This document shows positions 46,955 through 55,577 of a stretch of 64,000 bases of DNA, piece by piece. A program made the position numbers and the translations under genes. The notes under the pieces are model-generated. The model saw only the letters and a program-made list of their open reading frames with translations. It searched no databases and was not told the DNA's origin. Within the stretch, counting starts at the first letter, position 1. Each line of letters opens with the position of its first letter. Origin of the DNA: Micromonospora andamanensis (GTDB lineage: Bacteria; Actinomycetota; Actinomycetes; Mycobacteriales; Micromonosporaceae). Location of the stretch: the NCBI RefSeq assembly GCF_016863495.1, contig NZ_BOOZ01000023.1:88616-152615 (forward strand), read 5' to 3'.

Positions 46955-47958
46955 GCCTGCCCCCGCCTACCGGCCTCGTCGACAGGTACGGCCGCGTCGC
47001 CCGGGACCTGCGGGTGTCCCTGACCGACAAGTGCAACCTGCGCTGCACCTACTGCATGCCTGCCGAGGGCCTGCCCTGGCTGGCCGGGCCGCAACTGCTC
47101 ACCGACGACGAGGTGGTCCGGCTGATCCGGGTCGCGGTGGGCCGGCTCGGGGTCGACGAGGTGCGGTTCACCGGCGGCGAACCGCTCATCCGTCCCGGCC
47201 TGGTCGGCATCGTCGAAGCCGTCGCGGCCCTCGACCCGCGGCCCCGGATCTCGCTCACCACAAACGGCATCGGTCTGGACCGGCTCGCCCCCGCGCTCCG
47301 CGCCGCCGGCCTCGACCGGGTCAACGTCTCACTCGACACGCTGGACCGGGAGCGCTTCACCCGGCTCACCCGCCGGGACCGGTTGGCCGACGTGCTGGCC
47401 GGCCTGGCCGGCGCGGCCACCGCCGGGCTCACCCCGGTGAAGATCAACGCTGTGCTGATGCGCGGCGTCAACGACGACGAGGCACCGGCGCTGCTGCGTT
47501 TCGCCCTCGACCACGGCTACGAGCTGCGGTTCATCGAGCAGATGCCGCTTGACGCACAGCACGGCTGGGATCGCGCTGCCATGGTCACCGCCGACGAGAT
47601 CCTGGCCGAGTTGCGGGCCGCGTACGCCCTCAGTCCGGACCCGACCGAACGCGGCACCGCTCCCGCCGAGACCTGGCTGGTCGACGGCGGCCCGGCCCGG
47701 GTCGGCGTCATCGGCACTGTGACGAGACCGTTCTGCGGTGACTGCGACCGGACCCGGCTCACCGCCGACGGGCAGATCCGCAACTGCCTGTTCGCCACCG
47801 AGGAGTCGGACCTGCGCGGCGCGTTGCGGGCCGGAGCCGACGACGAGGAGCTTGCTCGCCGCTGGCGGGCCGCGACGTTGAGCAAGCGGGCCGGGCACGG
47901 CATCGACGATCCGTCCTTCCTGCAACCGACCCGGCCGATGTCGGCCATCGGAGGCTGA
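46951..47958 (+). CDS. moaA: GTP 3',8-cyclase (molybdopterin biosynthesis)
   Basis: A radical-SAM enzyme that cyclises GTP in the first step of molybdopterin synthesis, with MoaC. The 335-residue protein has the SAM cluster motif CNLRCTYCMPAEG, the C-terminal second cluster CGDCDRTRLTADGQIRNCLF, and the conserved GG terminus (MSAIGG). Start GTG 46951 overlaps the fructosamine kinase stop by four bases. moaD begins three bases after its stop. The other early-pathway partner moaC is about 13 kb away on the opposite strand. Confidence 0.96.
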   Translation: MSLPPPTGLVDRYGRVARDLRVSLTDKCNLRCTYCMPAEGLPWLAGPQLLTDDEVVRLIRVAVGRLGVDEVRFTGGEPLIRPGLVGIVEAVAALDPRPRISLTTNGIGLDRLAPALRAAGLDRVNVSLDTLDRERFTRLTRRDRLADVLAGLAGAATAGLTPVKINAVLMRGVNDDEAPALLRFALDHGYELRFIEQMPLDAQHGWDRAAMVTADEILAELRAAYALSPDPTERGTAPAETWLVDGGPARVGVIGTVTRPFCGDCDRTRLTADGQIRNCLFATEESDLRGALRAGADDEELARRWRAATLSKRAGHGIDDPSFLQPTRPMSAIGG

Positions 47959-47960
47959 CA

Positions 47961-48209
47961 ATGGCGCACGTCACCGTCCGCTACTTCGCCGGTGCTCGGG
48001 CCGCGGCCGGTCGCGCCGAGGAGGTCACCCCAGCGGGCCGTTCACTTGACCAGTTACTTGCCGAGCTGGCCGAGCGGCACGGCGGGCGGTTGGTGTCGGT
48101 GCTGGCGGTGTCGAGTTTTCTGATCGACGGCGTGACCTGTCATGATCGGCAGAAGCCGCTGCCGGCTGGGGCGACGATCGACGTCCTGCCTCCCTTCGCC
48201 GGCGGCTGA
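47961..48209 (+). CDS. moaD: MoaD/ThiS-type sulfur carrier protein
   Basis: The 82-residue ubiquitin-fold protein ends in the Gly-Gly that is thiocarboxylated for sulfur transfer to molybdopterin (LPPFAGG). VRYFAGARAAAGRAEE and IDGVTCHDRQKPLPAGATIDVLPPF match MoaD. It follows moaA by three bases with GGAGG seven bases before ATG 47961. It is the small subunit of molybdopterin synthase, whose large subunit moaE is at 58858. No MoeB-like adenylyltransferase is in the window. Confidence 0.9.
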   Translation: MAHVTVRYFAGARAAAGRAEEVTPAGRSLDQLLAELAERHGGRLVSVLAVSSFLIDGVTCHDRQKPLPAGATIDVLPPFAGG

Positions 48210-48222
48210 GGGGGATCCATAC

Positions 48223-49524
48223 GTGTTCGCGGTTCTCGGTTTCGTCGCCACCCTGGCCGTGATCACCGGGTTGATCCACCTCTACCTGTGGAAACGCCTG
48301 GTGAAGGACACCACAGCCGCCGGAGGGTGGCGGCGGGCCGGCACGGTCACCGCAGTGGTGCTGGCCCTGTTGGTGCCGGCGACGATGATCGGCACGCGGG
48401 CCGGCATGTACTGGCTCGCCTGGCCGGGCTACCTGTGGCTCGCGCTGATGTTCTACCTGCTGGTGCTCCTCGTGGTACTGGAAGTCCCGATGCTTGTGAC
48501 GCGGCTGGTGCTGCGCCGTCGGTCGGGACTGGCCGCCCCGGAGCCCGTACTCGTCGGCCCGGCCGGGCCCGGCGCGTCGACGGAGCGGGCGACCGGTATC
48601 GACGAGTCGGCCGAGCCACCCCAGCCGGCCGGCGACACTCCGGCGACTCCGCCGGCCGCCGGTGCCGTCGGTCCCGACCACGATCCGGGCCGCCGCCTGC
48701 TGCTCGCCCGTGGTGCCGCGATCTTCGCCGGGCTCACCGCCACCGGCCTGGTCGGCTACGGCGTACGCACCGCGATGGGCCCGCCCCGGCTGGACCGGGT
48801 ACAGATCCCGCTGGCCAAGCTGCCCCGCGGCATGGACGGTCTGCGCATCGCCACCGTGTCGGACATCCACATCGGGCCGCTGACCGGCCGGGCGCACACC
48901 GAGCGGATCGTGGCCGCCATCAACCGGCTGGACGCCGACCTCGTCGCCGTCGTCGGCGACCTGGTCGACGGCACGGTCGCCGAGTTGGGCGACGACGCGG
49001 CACCGCTGCGCGGCCTGCGCTCGCGGTACGGCAGCTACTTCGTCACCGGCAACCACGAGTACTACTCCGGCGTGGAGGAGTGGGTGGCCGAGGTCGACCG
49101 GCTCGGGCTGCGGGTGCTCCAGAATCAACGGCTGGAGATCATCACTCCCGGTGGAGTGATCGACCTGGCCGGCGTCAACGACGTCTCCGCCGTCGGCAGC
49201 GGCGTCTCCGCTCCGCCGGACTACGACGCCGCGCTCGGCGACCGGGACCCGTCCCGGCCGGTGGTCCTGCTGGCCCACCAGCCGGTGGCCGCGCTGGAGG
49301 CGGCGAGGTACGGGGTCGACCTGCAACTGTCCGGCCACACCCACGGCGGCCAGATCGTCCCGTTCAACCTGCTGGTCCGGCTCGAACAGCCGGTGGTCTC
49401 CGGGCTCGGTGAGGTGGACGGGACGAAGGTCTACGTGACGAACGGCGCCGGCTTCTGGGGGCCGCCGGTACGGGTCGGTGCGGAGCCTCAGGTCACCCTC
49501 GTCGAACTCCGCCGCTCGGCATAG
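48223..49524 (+). CDS. Membrane-anchored metallophosphoesterase (YkuE-like)
   Basis: The 433-residue protein starts at GTG 48223 with a GGGGGAT ribosome-binding site. Four membrane helices occupy about residues 1-110 (FAVLGFVATLAVITGLIHLYLW, AVVLALLVPATMIGTRAGM and others). A Pro-rich linker and a signal-like helix (about 170-190) precede the metallophosphoesterase domain with all ligand motifs: VSDIHIG, GDLVDG, GNHEYY, LAHQP and SGHTHGGQ. The enzyme domain is probably outside the membrane. It is similar to YkuE-type phosphoesterases. The next gene begins 62 bases on. Confidence 0.87.
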   Translation: MFAVLGFVATLAVITGLIHLYLWKRLVKDTTAAGGWRRAGTVTAVVLALLVPATMIGTRAGMYWLAWPGYLWLALMFYLLVLLVVLEVPMLVTRLVLRRRSGLAAPEPVLVGPAGPGASTERATGIDESAEPPQPAGDTPATPPAAGAVGPDHDPGRRLLLARGAAIFAGLTATGLVGYGVRTAMGPPRLDRVQIPLAKLPRGMDGLRIATVSDIHIGPLTGRAHTERIVAAINRLDADLVAVVGDLVDGTVAELGDDAAPLRGLRSRYGSYFVTGNHEYYSGVEEWVAEVDRLGLRVLQNQRLEIITPGGVIDLAGVNDVSAVGSGVSAPPDYDAALGDRDPSRPVVLLAHQPVAALEAARYGVDLQLSGHTHGGQIVPFNLLVRLEQPVVSGLGEVDGTKVYVTNGAGFWGPPVRVGAEPQVTLVELRRSA

Positions 49525-49585
49525 CGCAGCTCACCTCCGTGCGTGGCGCCGAGCGGGAGCGCGGCCGGTCGTGGCAGGATGCGGC

Positions 49586-52500
49586 GTGCCCCCGTTCAGC
49601 GTCGTACCCCCCGGTGGCCTTCCGCCCTTCGTCGCGGACCTGCACATCCACTCGAAGTACTCGCGGGCCTGTAGCCGCGATCTGACCCTGCCCAACCTCG
49701 GCTGGTGGGCGCGCCGCAAGGGCATCGCCGTCCTCGGCACCGGCGACTTCACCCATCCCGCCTGGTACGACCACCTGCGGGAGACACTGCACCCCGCCGA
49801 GCCGGGCCTGTACCGGCTGTCTCCGGAGGCGGAACGGGACATCGCCCGTCGACTGCCGCCCAGGCTGGCCAGCGAGGCGGAGAACGATCCGGTCCGGTTC
49901 ATGCTCAGCGTGGAGATCTCCACGATCTACAAACGGGACGACCGGACGCGCAAGGTCCACCACCTGATCTACCTGCCGGACCTGGACGCGGTGGGCCGGT
50001 TCAACGCCGCGCTCGGCCGGATCGGCAACCTCGGCTCGGACGGCCGCCCCATCCTCGGCCTGGACTCGCGCGATCTGCTGGAGATCACGTTGGAGGCGAG
50101 CAGCGACGGGTACCTCGTACCGGCGCACATCTGGACCCCGTGGTTCTCGGCCCTCGGCTCGAAGTCCGGCTTCGACGCGATCGCCGACTGTTACGCCGAC
50201 CTCGCCGACCACATCTTCGCGGTGGAGACCGGGCTCTCCTCGGACCCCGAGATGAACTGGCGGGTGGGCAGCCTGGACCGCTACCGGCTGGTCTCCAACT
50301 CCGACGCGCACTCGCCGCCCGCGCTCGCCCGCGAGGCCACCGTCTTCGCCTCGGCCCGGGACTACTTCGGCATCCGGGAGGCGCTGCGTACCGGTGACGG
50401 GCTGGCCGGGACCATCGAGTTCTTCCCGGAGGAGGGGAAGTACCACGCCGACGGCCACCGGCTCTGCGGGGTGAACTGGGCTCCGGAGCGCACCCGGGAG
50501 GCCGGCGGACGCTGCCCGGAGTGCGGCAAGCCGTTGACGGTGGGGGTACTGAGCCGGGTCGAGGATCTGGCCGACCGGCCCGACGGGTACCGGCCGCAGC
50601 ACGCGCCCGAGGTCACCCACCTGATCCAGCTCGCCGAGATTCTCGGCGAGCTCAACAAGGTCGGTCCGCGATCCAAGCGGGTCGAGGGGAAGCTCACCGA
50701 ACTGGTCGCCGCGCTCGGCCCCGAGTTGGAGATCCTGACCCGGGTACCGCTTGACGAGATCGGCCGGGTCGGCGGCGAGCTGCTCGCCGAGGGCATCGGT
50801 CGGCTCCGTCGCGGCGAGGTCCGCCGGGTGCCGGGCTACGACGGCGAGTACGGCGTGATCACCCTGTTCGACCCGACCGAACTGGCTGGGGCGGGAGTCT
50901 CCGCCGGTCAGGAGACGCTGTTCGACGTACCGGTGCCCGCTCAGCGACGCGCGCCGGAGACTGCGGTGAAGGCGGAGGCCGGGGCGAAGCGCTCGTCGGC
51001 GAAGCCCGAGCCGAAGCGCAAGCCGGCGGCCCCGGCACCACCGATCGCGCCGGCGCCCTCGCCGCACGAGCCCTTCGAACCGATGCTCGCCGGCATGGAG
51101 GAGGTCGGCACCGGCCTGCTCGACCGGCTCGACGCGATGCAGCGGGTGGCCGCCTCGGCGCCGGGTGGCCCGCTGCTTATCGTCGCCGGTCCGGGCACCG
51201 GCAAGACGCGGACCCTGACCCACCGCATCGCGTACCTCTGCGCCGAGCTGAACGTCTTTCCTGAGCAGTGTCTGGCCATCACGTTCACCCGGCGGGCCGC
51301 GGAGGAACTGCGTCACCGCCTCGACGGACTACTCGGCCCGGTCGCCGAGGATGTCACAGTCGGCACCTTCCACTCCCTCGGGTTGACAATCCTGCGTGAG
51401 AACGCAGAGGCCGCCGGGCTGACCGAGAGCTTCCGGATCGCCGACGACACTGAGCGGACGACCGCGCGAACCGATGCCGGGGACGACCCGGCCCGCTACA
51501 CCGCGCTGCTGCGCAAGCAGGGTCTGGTGGACCTGGACGAGCTGCTCACCCTGCCGGTGGCGTTGCTGCGGGAGGACCGCAGGCTAGTCGACAGGTACCG
51601 GCAGCGGTGGCGGTGGATCTTCGTGGACGAGTACCAGGACGTCGACGCGGTGCAGTACGAGTTGCTGCGCCTGCTCAGTCCGGCCGACGGGAACCTGTGC
51701 GCGATCGGCGACCCGGACCAGGCGATCTACTCGTTCCGGGGCGCCGACGTCGGATACTTCCTGCGCTTCTCCCAGGACTTCACCGACGCCCGGCTGGTCC
51801 GGCTCAACCGCAACTACCGGTCCTCCGCGCCGATCCTGGCCGCTGCGGTGCAGGCCATCGCGCCGTCGTCGCTGGTGCGGGGCCGCCGGTTGGATCCGGC
51901 CCGCCTGGACCCGGAGGCGGCGCTCGTCGGCCGGTACGCCGCGGCCGCCGTCGCCGACGAGGCCGACTTCGTGGTACGCACAGTTGACGAGCTGGTCGGC
52001 GGTCTGTCCCACAGGTCGCTGGACTCCGGGCGGATCGACGGACGGTCGACAACGCTGTCCTTCTCGGACATCGCCGTGTTGTACCGCACCGACTCGCAGG
52101 CCGCGCCGATAGTGGACGCCCTGGCCCGGGCCAACATCCCGGTGCAGAAACGCTCGCACGACCGGCTGCGGGACCGTCCCGGGGTGGCCGCCATCGCTCG
52201 CGAGCTGCGGCACGCCCCCGGTGTCGAGGGTGCCCTGCCCGCACGGGTACGCCTCGCCGGCCAGGTGCTCGCGGACCGGTTCGCCACACCGACCCTGGAC
52301 GGTTCCGGCGGGGTACGCCCGGAGGATGTCCGGACCGCCGTCGACCTGTTGACGCCGCTGGCCCGTCGCTGCGGTGACGACCTGGAGACGTTCCTGTCGC
52401 AGCTCGCCACCGGCGCGGAGGTGGACGCGCTCGACCCGCGTGCCGAGGCGGTCACCCTGTTGACCCTGCACGCCGCGAAGGGGCTGGAGTTTCCAGTGGT

Positions 52501-52783
52501 CTTCCTGGTCGGTGTCGAGGACGGCCTGCTGCCACTGCGCTGGCCCGGCACCGCGCCCGACGAGGCGGCAGTGGCCGAGGAGCGGCGGCTCTTCTTCGTC
52601 GGGTTGACCCGCGCCCAGGACCGGCTCTACGTCAGTCACGCCGCCCGCCGGTTCCGGCACGGCTCGGAGCGGGACTGCCGTCCGTCGCCGTTCCTCGACG
52701 TGGTGGACCCGGGCCTGTTCGAACGGCTCGGCGACAGCGAGGGCCCCCGACGACCCAAGGACCGTCAGCTACGCCTCATCTGA
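49586..52783 (+). CDS. Endonuclease Q - UvrD-type helicase fusion protein
   Basis: A 1065-residue protein that starts at GTG 49586. The N-terminal PHP-type domain (about 15-420) is like endonuclease Q: ADLHIHSKYS (17-26), GTGDFTHP (51-58), SVEIS (108-112), PAHIWTPWFS (179-188), SNSDAHSP (237-244) and the zinc cluster C294...C310-P-E-C313. EndoQ cuts DNA 5' to deaminated bases and abasic sites. A Lys/Pro/Ala-rich linker (about 460-510) leads to an SF1A helicase with Walker A AGPGTGKT (534-541), motif II FVDEYQDVD (679-687), AIGDPDQAIYSFRGAD, LNRNYRSS, TLHAAKGLEFPVVFL and EERRLFFVGLTRAQDR (about 998-1013). All catalytic motifs look intact. A single-protein incision plus unwinding repair machine is the natural inference. 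Confidence 0.9.
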   Translation: MPPFSVVPPGGLPPFVADLHIHSKYSRACSRDLTLPNLGWWARRKGIAVLGTGDFTHPAWYDHLRETLHPAEPGLYRLSPEAERDIARRLPPRLASEAENDPVRFMLSVEISTIYKRDDRTRKVHHLIYLPDLDAVGRFNAALGRIGNLGSDGRPILGLDSRDLLEITLEASSDGYLVPAHIWTPWFSALGSKSGFDAIADCYADLADHIFAVETGLSSDPEMNWRVGSLDRYRLVSNSDAHSPPALAREATVFASARDYFGIREALRTGDGLAGTIEFFPEEGKYHADGHRLCGVNWAPERTREAGGRCPECGKPLTVGVLSRVEDLADRPDGYRPQHAPEVTHLIQLAEILGELNKVGPRSKRVEGKLTELVAALGPELEILTRVPLDEIGRVGGELLAEGIGRLRRGEVRRVPGYDGEYGVITLFDPTELAGAGVSAGQETLFDVPVPAQRRAPETAVKAEAGAKRSSAKPEPKRKPAAPAPPIAPAPSPHEPFEPMLAGMEEVGTGLLDRLDAMQRVAASAPGGPLLIVAGPGTGKTRTLTHRIAYLCAELNVFPEQCLAITFTRRAAEELRHRLDGLLGPVAEDVTVGTFHSLGLTILRENAEAAGLTESFRIADDTERTTARTDAGDDPARYTALLRKQGLVDLDELLTLPVALLREDRRLVDRYRQRWRWIFVDEYQDVDAVQYELLRLLSPADGNLCAIGDPDQAIYSFRGADVGYFLRFSQDFTDARLVRLNRNYRSSAPILAAAVQAIAPSSLVRGRRLDPARLDPEAALVGRYAAAAVADEADFVVRTVDELVGGLSHRSLDSGRIDGRSTTLSFSDIAVLYRTDSQAAPIVDALARANIPVQKRSHDRLRDRPGVAAIARELRHAPGVEGALPARVRLAGQVLADRFATPTLDGSGGVRPEDVRTAVDLLTPLARRCGDDLETFLSQLATGAEVDALDPRAEAVTLLTLHAAKGLEFPVVFLVGVEDGLLPLRWPGTAPDEAAVAEERRLFFVGLTRAQDRLYVSHAARRFRHGSERDCRPSPFLDVVDPGLFERLGDSEGPRRPKDRQLRLI

Positions 52784-52916
52784 CGGTCGGCCGAACGGTA
52801 CGGTCGGCACGACGGGCCCTGTTCACCGGTAACCACTGTGGGTCACATCGGTGCCCGCTACCCTTCCGGCAGGCGCGAGGTCACCCGGTTCCACCCGAAG
52901 GCTCAGGAGGGCGTGC

Positions 52917-53840
52917 ATGGCGAACTACGGACCATCGGGTTCAGGCTCGCAGCCGTGGCACGAGCCGCAGCCCGGTGAGCAGCCGTGGCACGAGCCGCAG
53001 GCCGGCCAGTGGCACGGTCACGGTCAGCCGCCCGAGGCGCAGCCGCCGCACGATCCGCGCTGGAGCTACGAGTCCGCCCATCCCTACGGTGACCCGTCCC
53101 ATGGTCACACCTCAGGGCCGGTCCACGGGCCCGGCCAGGGCTACGGCCCCGGGCAGGGCTACGGGGCGGGGCAGGAATACGGGGCCGGGCAGGGCTACGG
53201 GCCCGGGCAGGAATACGGGCCCGGGCGGGGCTACCGGGGCGGCGAGTCCTACGAGCCTGGGGGTCAGGGCGGCGGTCGGTACGACACGACCGGGCCGGGA
53301 CACGTCCCACAGGCACCGGACTCGTGGCCGCAGCACACCGAGCAGCACGCCACCGAGACCGGGTACGCAGGGACACCCACGCCGCCGTCGGAGCGCCGAC
53401 GCGGACGGATGCTCCTCGTCCTGACCGCAGCGCTGGTGCTGGTGCTGGGCGGTGCGACAGCGTTCTACCTGGTCGGGCAGGACGACGAGACACCGACCCC
53501 AGTGTCCGCGCCGACGAACGAGGCGGCACCCGCACCTGACGCGCAGGACGCGGAGACCCCGTCGGACGATCCGGCCCCCGCATCGTCCACCGATCCTCGC
53601 TTCGTGGAGGCCGGGCAGTGCGTACGCAACGACGCCGCCGCCGGCGGCAAGCCCAAGTTGCTGCTCAGTGAGTGTGAGCCACGGTCTTACGAGGTGCTGC
53701 GGCGCTTCGACGGCAAGACCAGCGGCGAGCGTGATGCCGAGGAGAAGTGCGCCGCTGTGGACGGCTACACCAACTGGTACTTCTACGACAGCGAGCTGGA
53801 CTCCCTGGACTTCGTACTCTGCCTGAAGCAGCGCGGCTGA
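52917..53840 (+). CDS. LppU/SCO3897-type membrane protein with Gly/Gln-rich repeats
   Basis: The 307-residue protein starts at ATG 52917, six bases after AGGAGG. The N-terminal cytoplasmic tail (about 1-160) is very rich in Gly, Pro, Gln, Tyr and His, with two QPWHEPQ repeats and six six-residue GYGPGQ-like units. One membrane helix (about 164-183) follows. The outside domain has FVEAGQCVRNDAAAGGKPKLLLSECEPRSYEVLRRFDGKTSG and CAAVDGYTNWYFYDSELDSLDFVLCLKQ, typical of the LppU/SCO3897 family with paired cysteines. The low-complexity tail may drive self-association. Function is unknown. Confidence 0.8.
   Translation: MANYGPSGSGSQPWHEPQPGEQPWHEPQAGQWHGHGQPPEAQPPHDPRWSYESAHPYGDPSHGHTSGPVHGPGQGYGPGQGYGAGQEYGAGQGYGPGQEYGPGRGYRGGESYEPGGQGGGRYDTTGPGHVPQAPDSWPQHTEQHATETGYAGTPTPPSERRRGRMLLVLTAALVLVLGGATAFYLVGQDDETPTPVSAPTNEAAPAPDAQDAETPSDDPAPASSTDPRFVEAGQCVRNDAAAGGKPKLLLSECEPRSYEVLRRFDGKTSGERDAEEKCAAVDGYTNWYFYDSELDSLDFVLCLKQRG
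53139..53246 (+). repeat. Six tandem 18-base units in the LppU-type gene
   Basis: Six consecutive 18-base units of the type GGCTACGGGCCCGGGCAG encode GYGPGQ, GYGAGQ, EYGAGQ, GYGPGQ, EYGPGR and GYRGGE. Copy number may vary among strains. Confidence 0.75.
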
Positions 53841-53849
53841 CCACCGATT

Positions 53850-53900
53850 ACCAAAACTAGTGCTGTCTAGCCTGGAGGCTAGACAGCACTAGTTTTTGGT
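53850..53900 (+). terminator. Canonical intrinsic terminator after the LppU-type gene
   Basis: Arms of 23 bases (53850-53872) and 24 bases (53877-53900) are complementary except for one bulged T, around a TGGA tetraloop. The right arm ends with TTTTT, and A-rich sequence precedes the left arm, so it can end transcription in both directions. T-tract terminators are uncommon in this genome window. Confidence 0.8.
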
Positions 53901-53934
53901 CGAGGGCAACACGCCGGTACCGCCGTCTATCCAT

Positions 53935-53954
53935 GTCTAGCCTCTCCTCTAGAC
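53935..53954. promoter_or_regulatory. Putative operator GTCTAG-N8-CTAGAC
   Basis: The perfect 6-base arms lie in the -35 region of the ATPase promoter. TGTCTAGCCT at its left end is repeated in the terminator 70 bases upstream. GT-C-TA-G-AC half-sites resemble binding sites of GntR/HutC-type repressors. Confidence 0.4.
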
Positions 53955-53961
53955 GGCCCGA

Positions 53962-53967
53962 TACTCT
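53962..53967 (+). promoter_or_regulatory. -10 box of the AAA/STAND-like ATPase gene, leaderless
   Basis: TACTCT ends seven bases before GTG 53975. Confidence 0.5.
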
Positions 53968-53974
53968 GCGATGC

Positions 53975-55216
53975 GTGGATCCGGTCCGCAACCCGTACGC
54001 GCCGGGCGCCGGCCAGCGTCCGCCCGAGCTTGCCGGGCGGGGGCGGGAACTGGACGTCTTCGACATCGTGTTGGAACGCATCGCGCGGGGTCGACCGGAG
54101 CGCAGCCTGATGCTCACCGGCCTGCGCGGCGTCGGCAAGACCGTCCTGCTGAACACGCTGCGCTCCCAGGCGATCAACAGGCTCTGGGGCAGCGGCAAGA
54201 TCGAGGCACGGCCGGACCAGTCGCTACGCCGGCCGATCGCAGCCGCGCTGCACATGGCCGTTCGGGAGTTGGCACCGAGGCACCGCGCACCGGAGCGGAT
54301 CGACGCCTTCCTCGGGGTGCTCAAGGCCTTCGCCCAACGGGGTGCTCCGACCGGGCGCGGTGGGGCCGCCCCAAAACTGCGTGACCGTTGGCAGCCCGGC
54401 ATCGACGTTCCGGCGGCAAGTGGGCGGGCCGACTCCGGCGACATCGAGATCGACCTGGTCGAACTCCTCACCGATGCCGCATCGGTCGCCAGCGACGTCG
54501 GCACCGGCGTGGCCATCTTCATCGACGAGATGCAGGACCTCGGGCCGGAGGATGTCTCCGCGCTCTGCGCCGCCTGCCACGAGCTTTCCCAGCTCGGCGC
54601 GCCGCTGATCGTGGTCGGCGCCGGCCTGCCACACCTGCCGGCGGTGCTGAGCGCCGCCAAGTCGTACTCCGAGCGGCTCTTCCGCTACCAGCGCATCGAC
54701 CGTCTCGACCGGATCGCCGCCGACCACGCGCTCTGCGCGCCGGCCGAGCGGGAGGACGTCGAGTACGAGGCGAAAGCGCTCGACCTGCTCTACGAGAAGT
54801 CCGGCGGCTATCCGTACTTCGTGCAGGCGTACGGGAAGGCCACCTGGGACCACGCCCCCAGGTCACCGATCACCCCGGCCGACGTACGCGTCGCCGCACC
54901 GGAGGCCGAGGCGGAGTTGGCTGTCGGCTTCTTCGGTTCCCGCTTCGAGCGGGCCACTCCCGCCGAGCGGGAGTACATGCGGGCGATGGCGATGCTGTCG
55001 CTCGTCGAAGGGGAGACCGACGGCGGCGGCCGGGACGACATGGATGCGGCGGTGCCGACCGCCGAGATCGCCCGGGCGCTGGGCCGTAAGCCCGCCAGCC
55101 TCTCACCGGCCCGGGATGCGTTGATCAAGAAGGGCTTGATCTACTCCGGTGAGCGCGGCACTGTCGCCTTCACTGTCCCGCACTTCGGCCGCTACCTGCG
55201 CACCCAACCCGCCTGA
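53975..55216 (+). CDS. Orphan AAA/STAND-like ATPase with C-terminal winged-helix-like region
   Basis: The 413-residue protein begins VDPVRNPYAPGAGQRPPELAGRGRELDVF at GTG 53975. The ATPase core has Walker A GLRGVGKT (49-56), Walker B IFIDEMQDL (about 181-190) and a sensor-like segment GAPLIVVGAGLPHLP. It is like AAA_16/Orc-type ATPases and STAND proteins, without a repeat domain. Residues about 340-413 (IARALGRKPASLSPARDALIKKGLIYSGERGTVAFTVPHFGRYLR) look like a winged helix that contacts DNA. This family often occurs as single genes in accessory regions. It may act in DNA transactions or immunity; no partner gene is visible. Confidence 0.7.
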   Translation: MDPVRNPYAPGAGQRPPELAGRGRELDVFDIVLERIARGRPERSLMLTGLRGVGKTVLLNTLRSQAINRLWGSGKIEARPDQSLRRPIAAALHMAVRELAPRHRAPERIDAFLGVLKAFAQRGAPTGRGGAAPKLRDRWQPGIDVPAASGRADSGDIEIDLVELLTDAASVASDVGTGVAIFIDEMQDLGPEDVSALCAACHELSQLGAPLIVVGAGLPHLPAVLSAAKSYSERLFRYQRIDRLDRIAADHALCAPAEREDVEYEAKALDLLYEKSGGYPYFVQAYGKATWDHAPRSPITPADVRVAAPEAEAELAVGFFGSRFERATPAEREYMRAMAMLSLVEGETDGGGRDDMDAAVPTAEIARALGRKPASLSPARDALIKKGLIYSGERGTVAFTVPHFGRYLRTQPA

Positions 55217-55333
55217 CCCGGGCCGTGAGCCGCCCGATCTGTGACAGTGCAGGTGTCCGACACGCCGGGGCTGGGGTTGCTCCGCTGCCACAGATCCGAC
55301 TGGCGGCACGGGCTGACTGGCGGTCGGCGCAGA

Positions 55334-55366
55334 CAGCAGCCCTCGGCCGGTGACCGAGGGCTGCTG
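55334..55366. terminator. Terminator between the ATPase and DUF397 genes
   Basis: A perfect 13-base stem, 55334-55346 with 55354-55366, has a 7-base loop, in the 160-base gap between the convergent genes. Confidence 0.65.
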
Positions 55367-55376
55367 GTGAGGTGCG

Positions 55377-55577
55377 TCAGGCGGTCGGGCGGCCGGTCTT
55401 CGCCGCCTCGACGAAGCCGCGCCACGCCGCCGGCTGGAAGCTGAGCGTCCCGCCGTCACGGTCCTTCGTGTCCCGGACGAGGACGACGCCGGGAAGGTTG
55501 TCGGCGACCTCGACACAGTTTCCGCCGTTGTTGCCGCTCTTGCTGCTCTTGCGCCACTGCGCGCCGGTCATGTCCAT
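55377..55577 (-). CDS. DUF397 domain protein
   Basis: The 66-residue protein is typical for DUF397: MTGAQWRKSSKSGNNGGNCVEVADNLPGVVLVRDTKDRDGGTLSFQPAAWRGFV. Genes of this kind nearly always follow a helix-turn-helix regulator with a DUF5753 domain, as in the WhiJ-type pairs of streptomycetes, and are thought to modulate it. Here the partner upstream (55568-55897) is truncated, so this gene may be an orphan relic. Codon use is normal. It overlaps the end of the truncated gene by ten bases. Confidence 0.85.
   Translation of the reverse strand: MDMTGAQWRKSSKSGNNGGNCVEVADNLPGVVLVRDTKDRDGGTLSFQPAAWRGFVEAAKTGRPTA

Noticed and set aside
53139..53246. A CRISPR-like array because of evenly spaced repeats
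   Set aside because: The 18-base units are contiguous, in frame and encode GYGPGQ-type residues; there are no spacers and no cas genes.
53850..53900. A transposon end or insertion sequence at the long inverted repeat
   Set aside because: It has the A-tract, stem, tetraloop and T-tract of an intrinsic terminator; no transposase gene or target-site duplication is seen.
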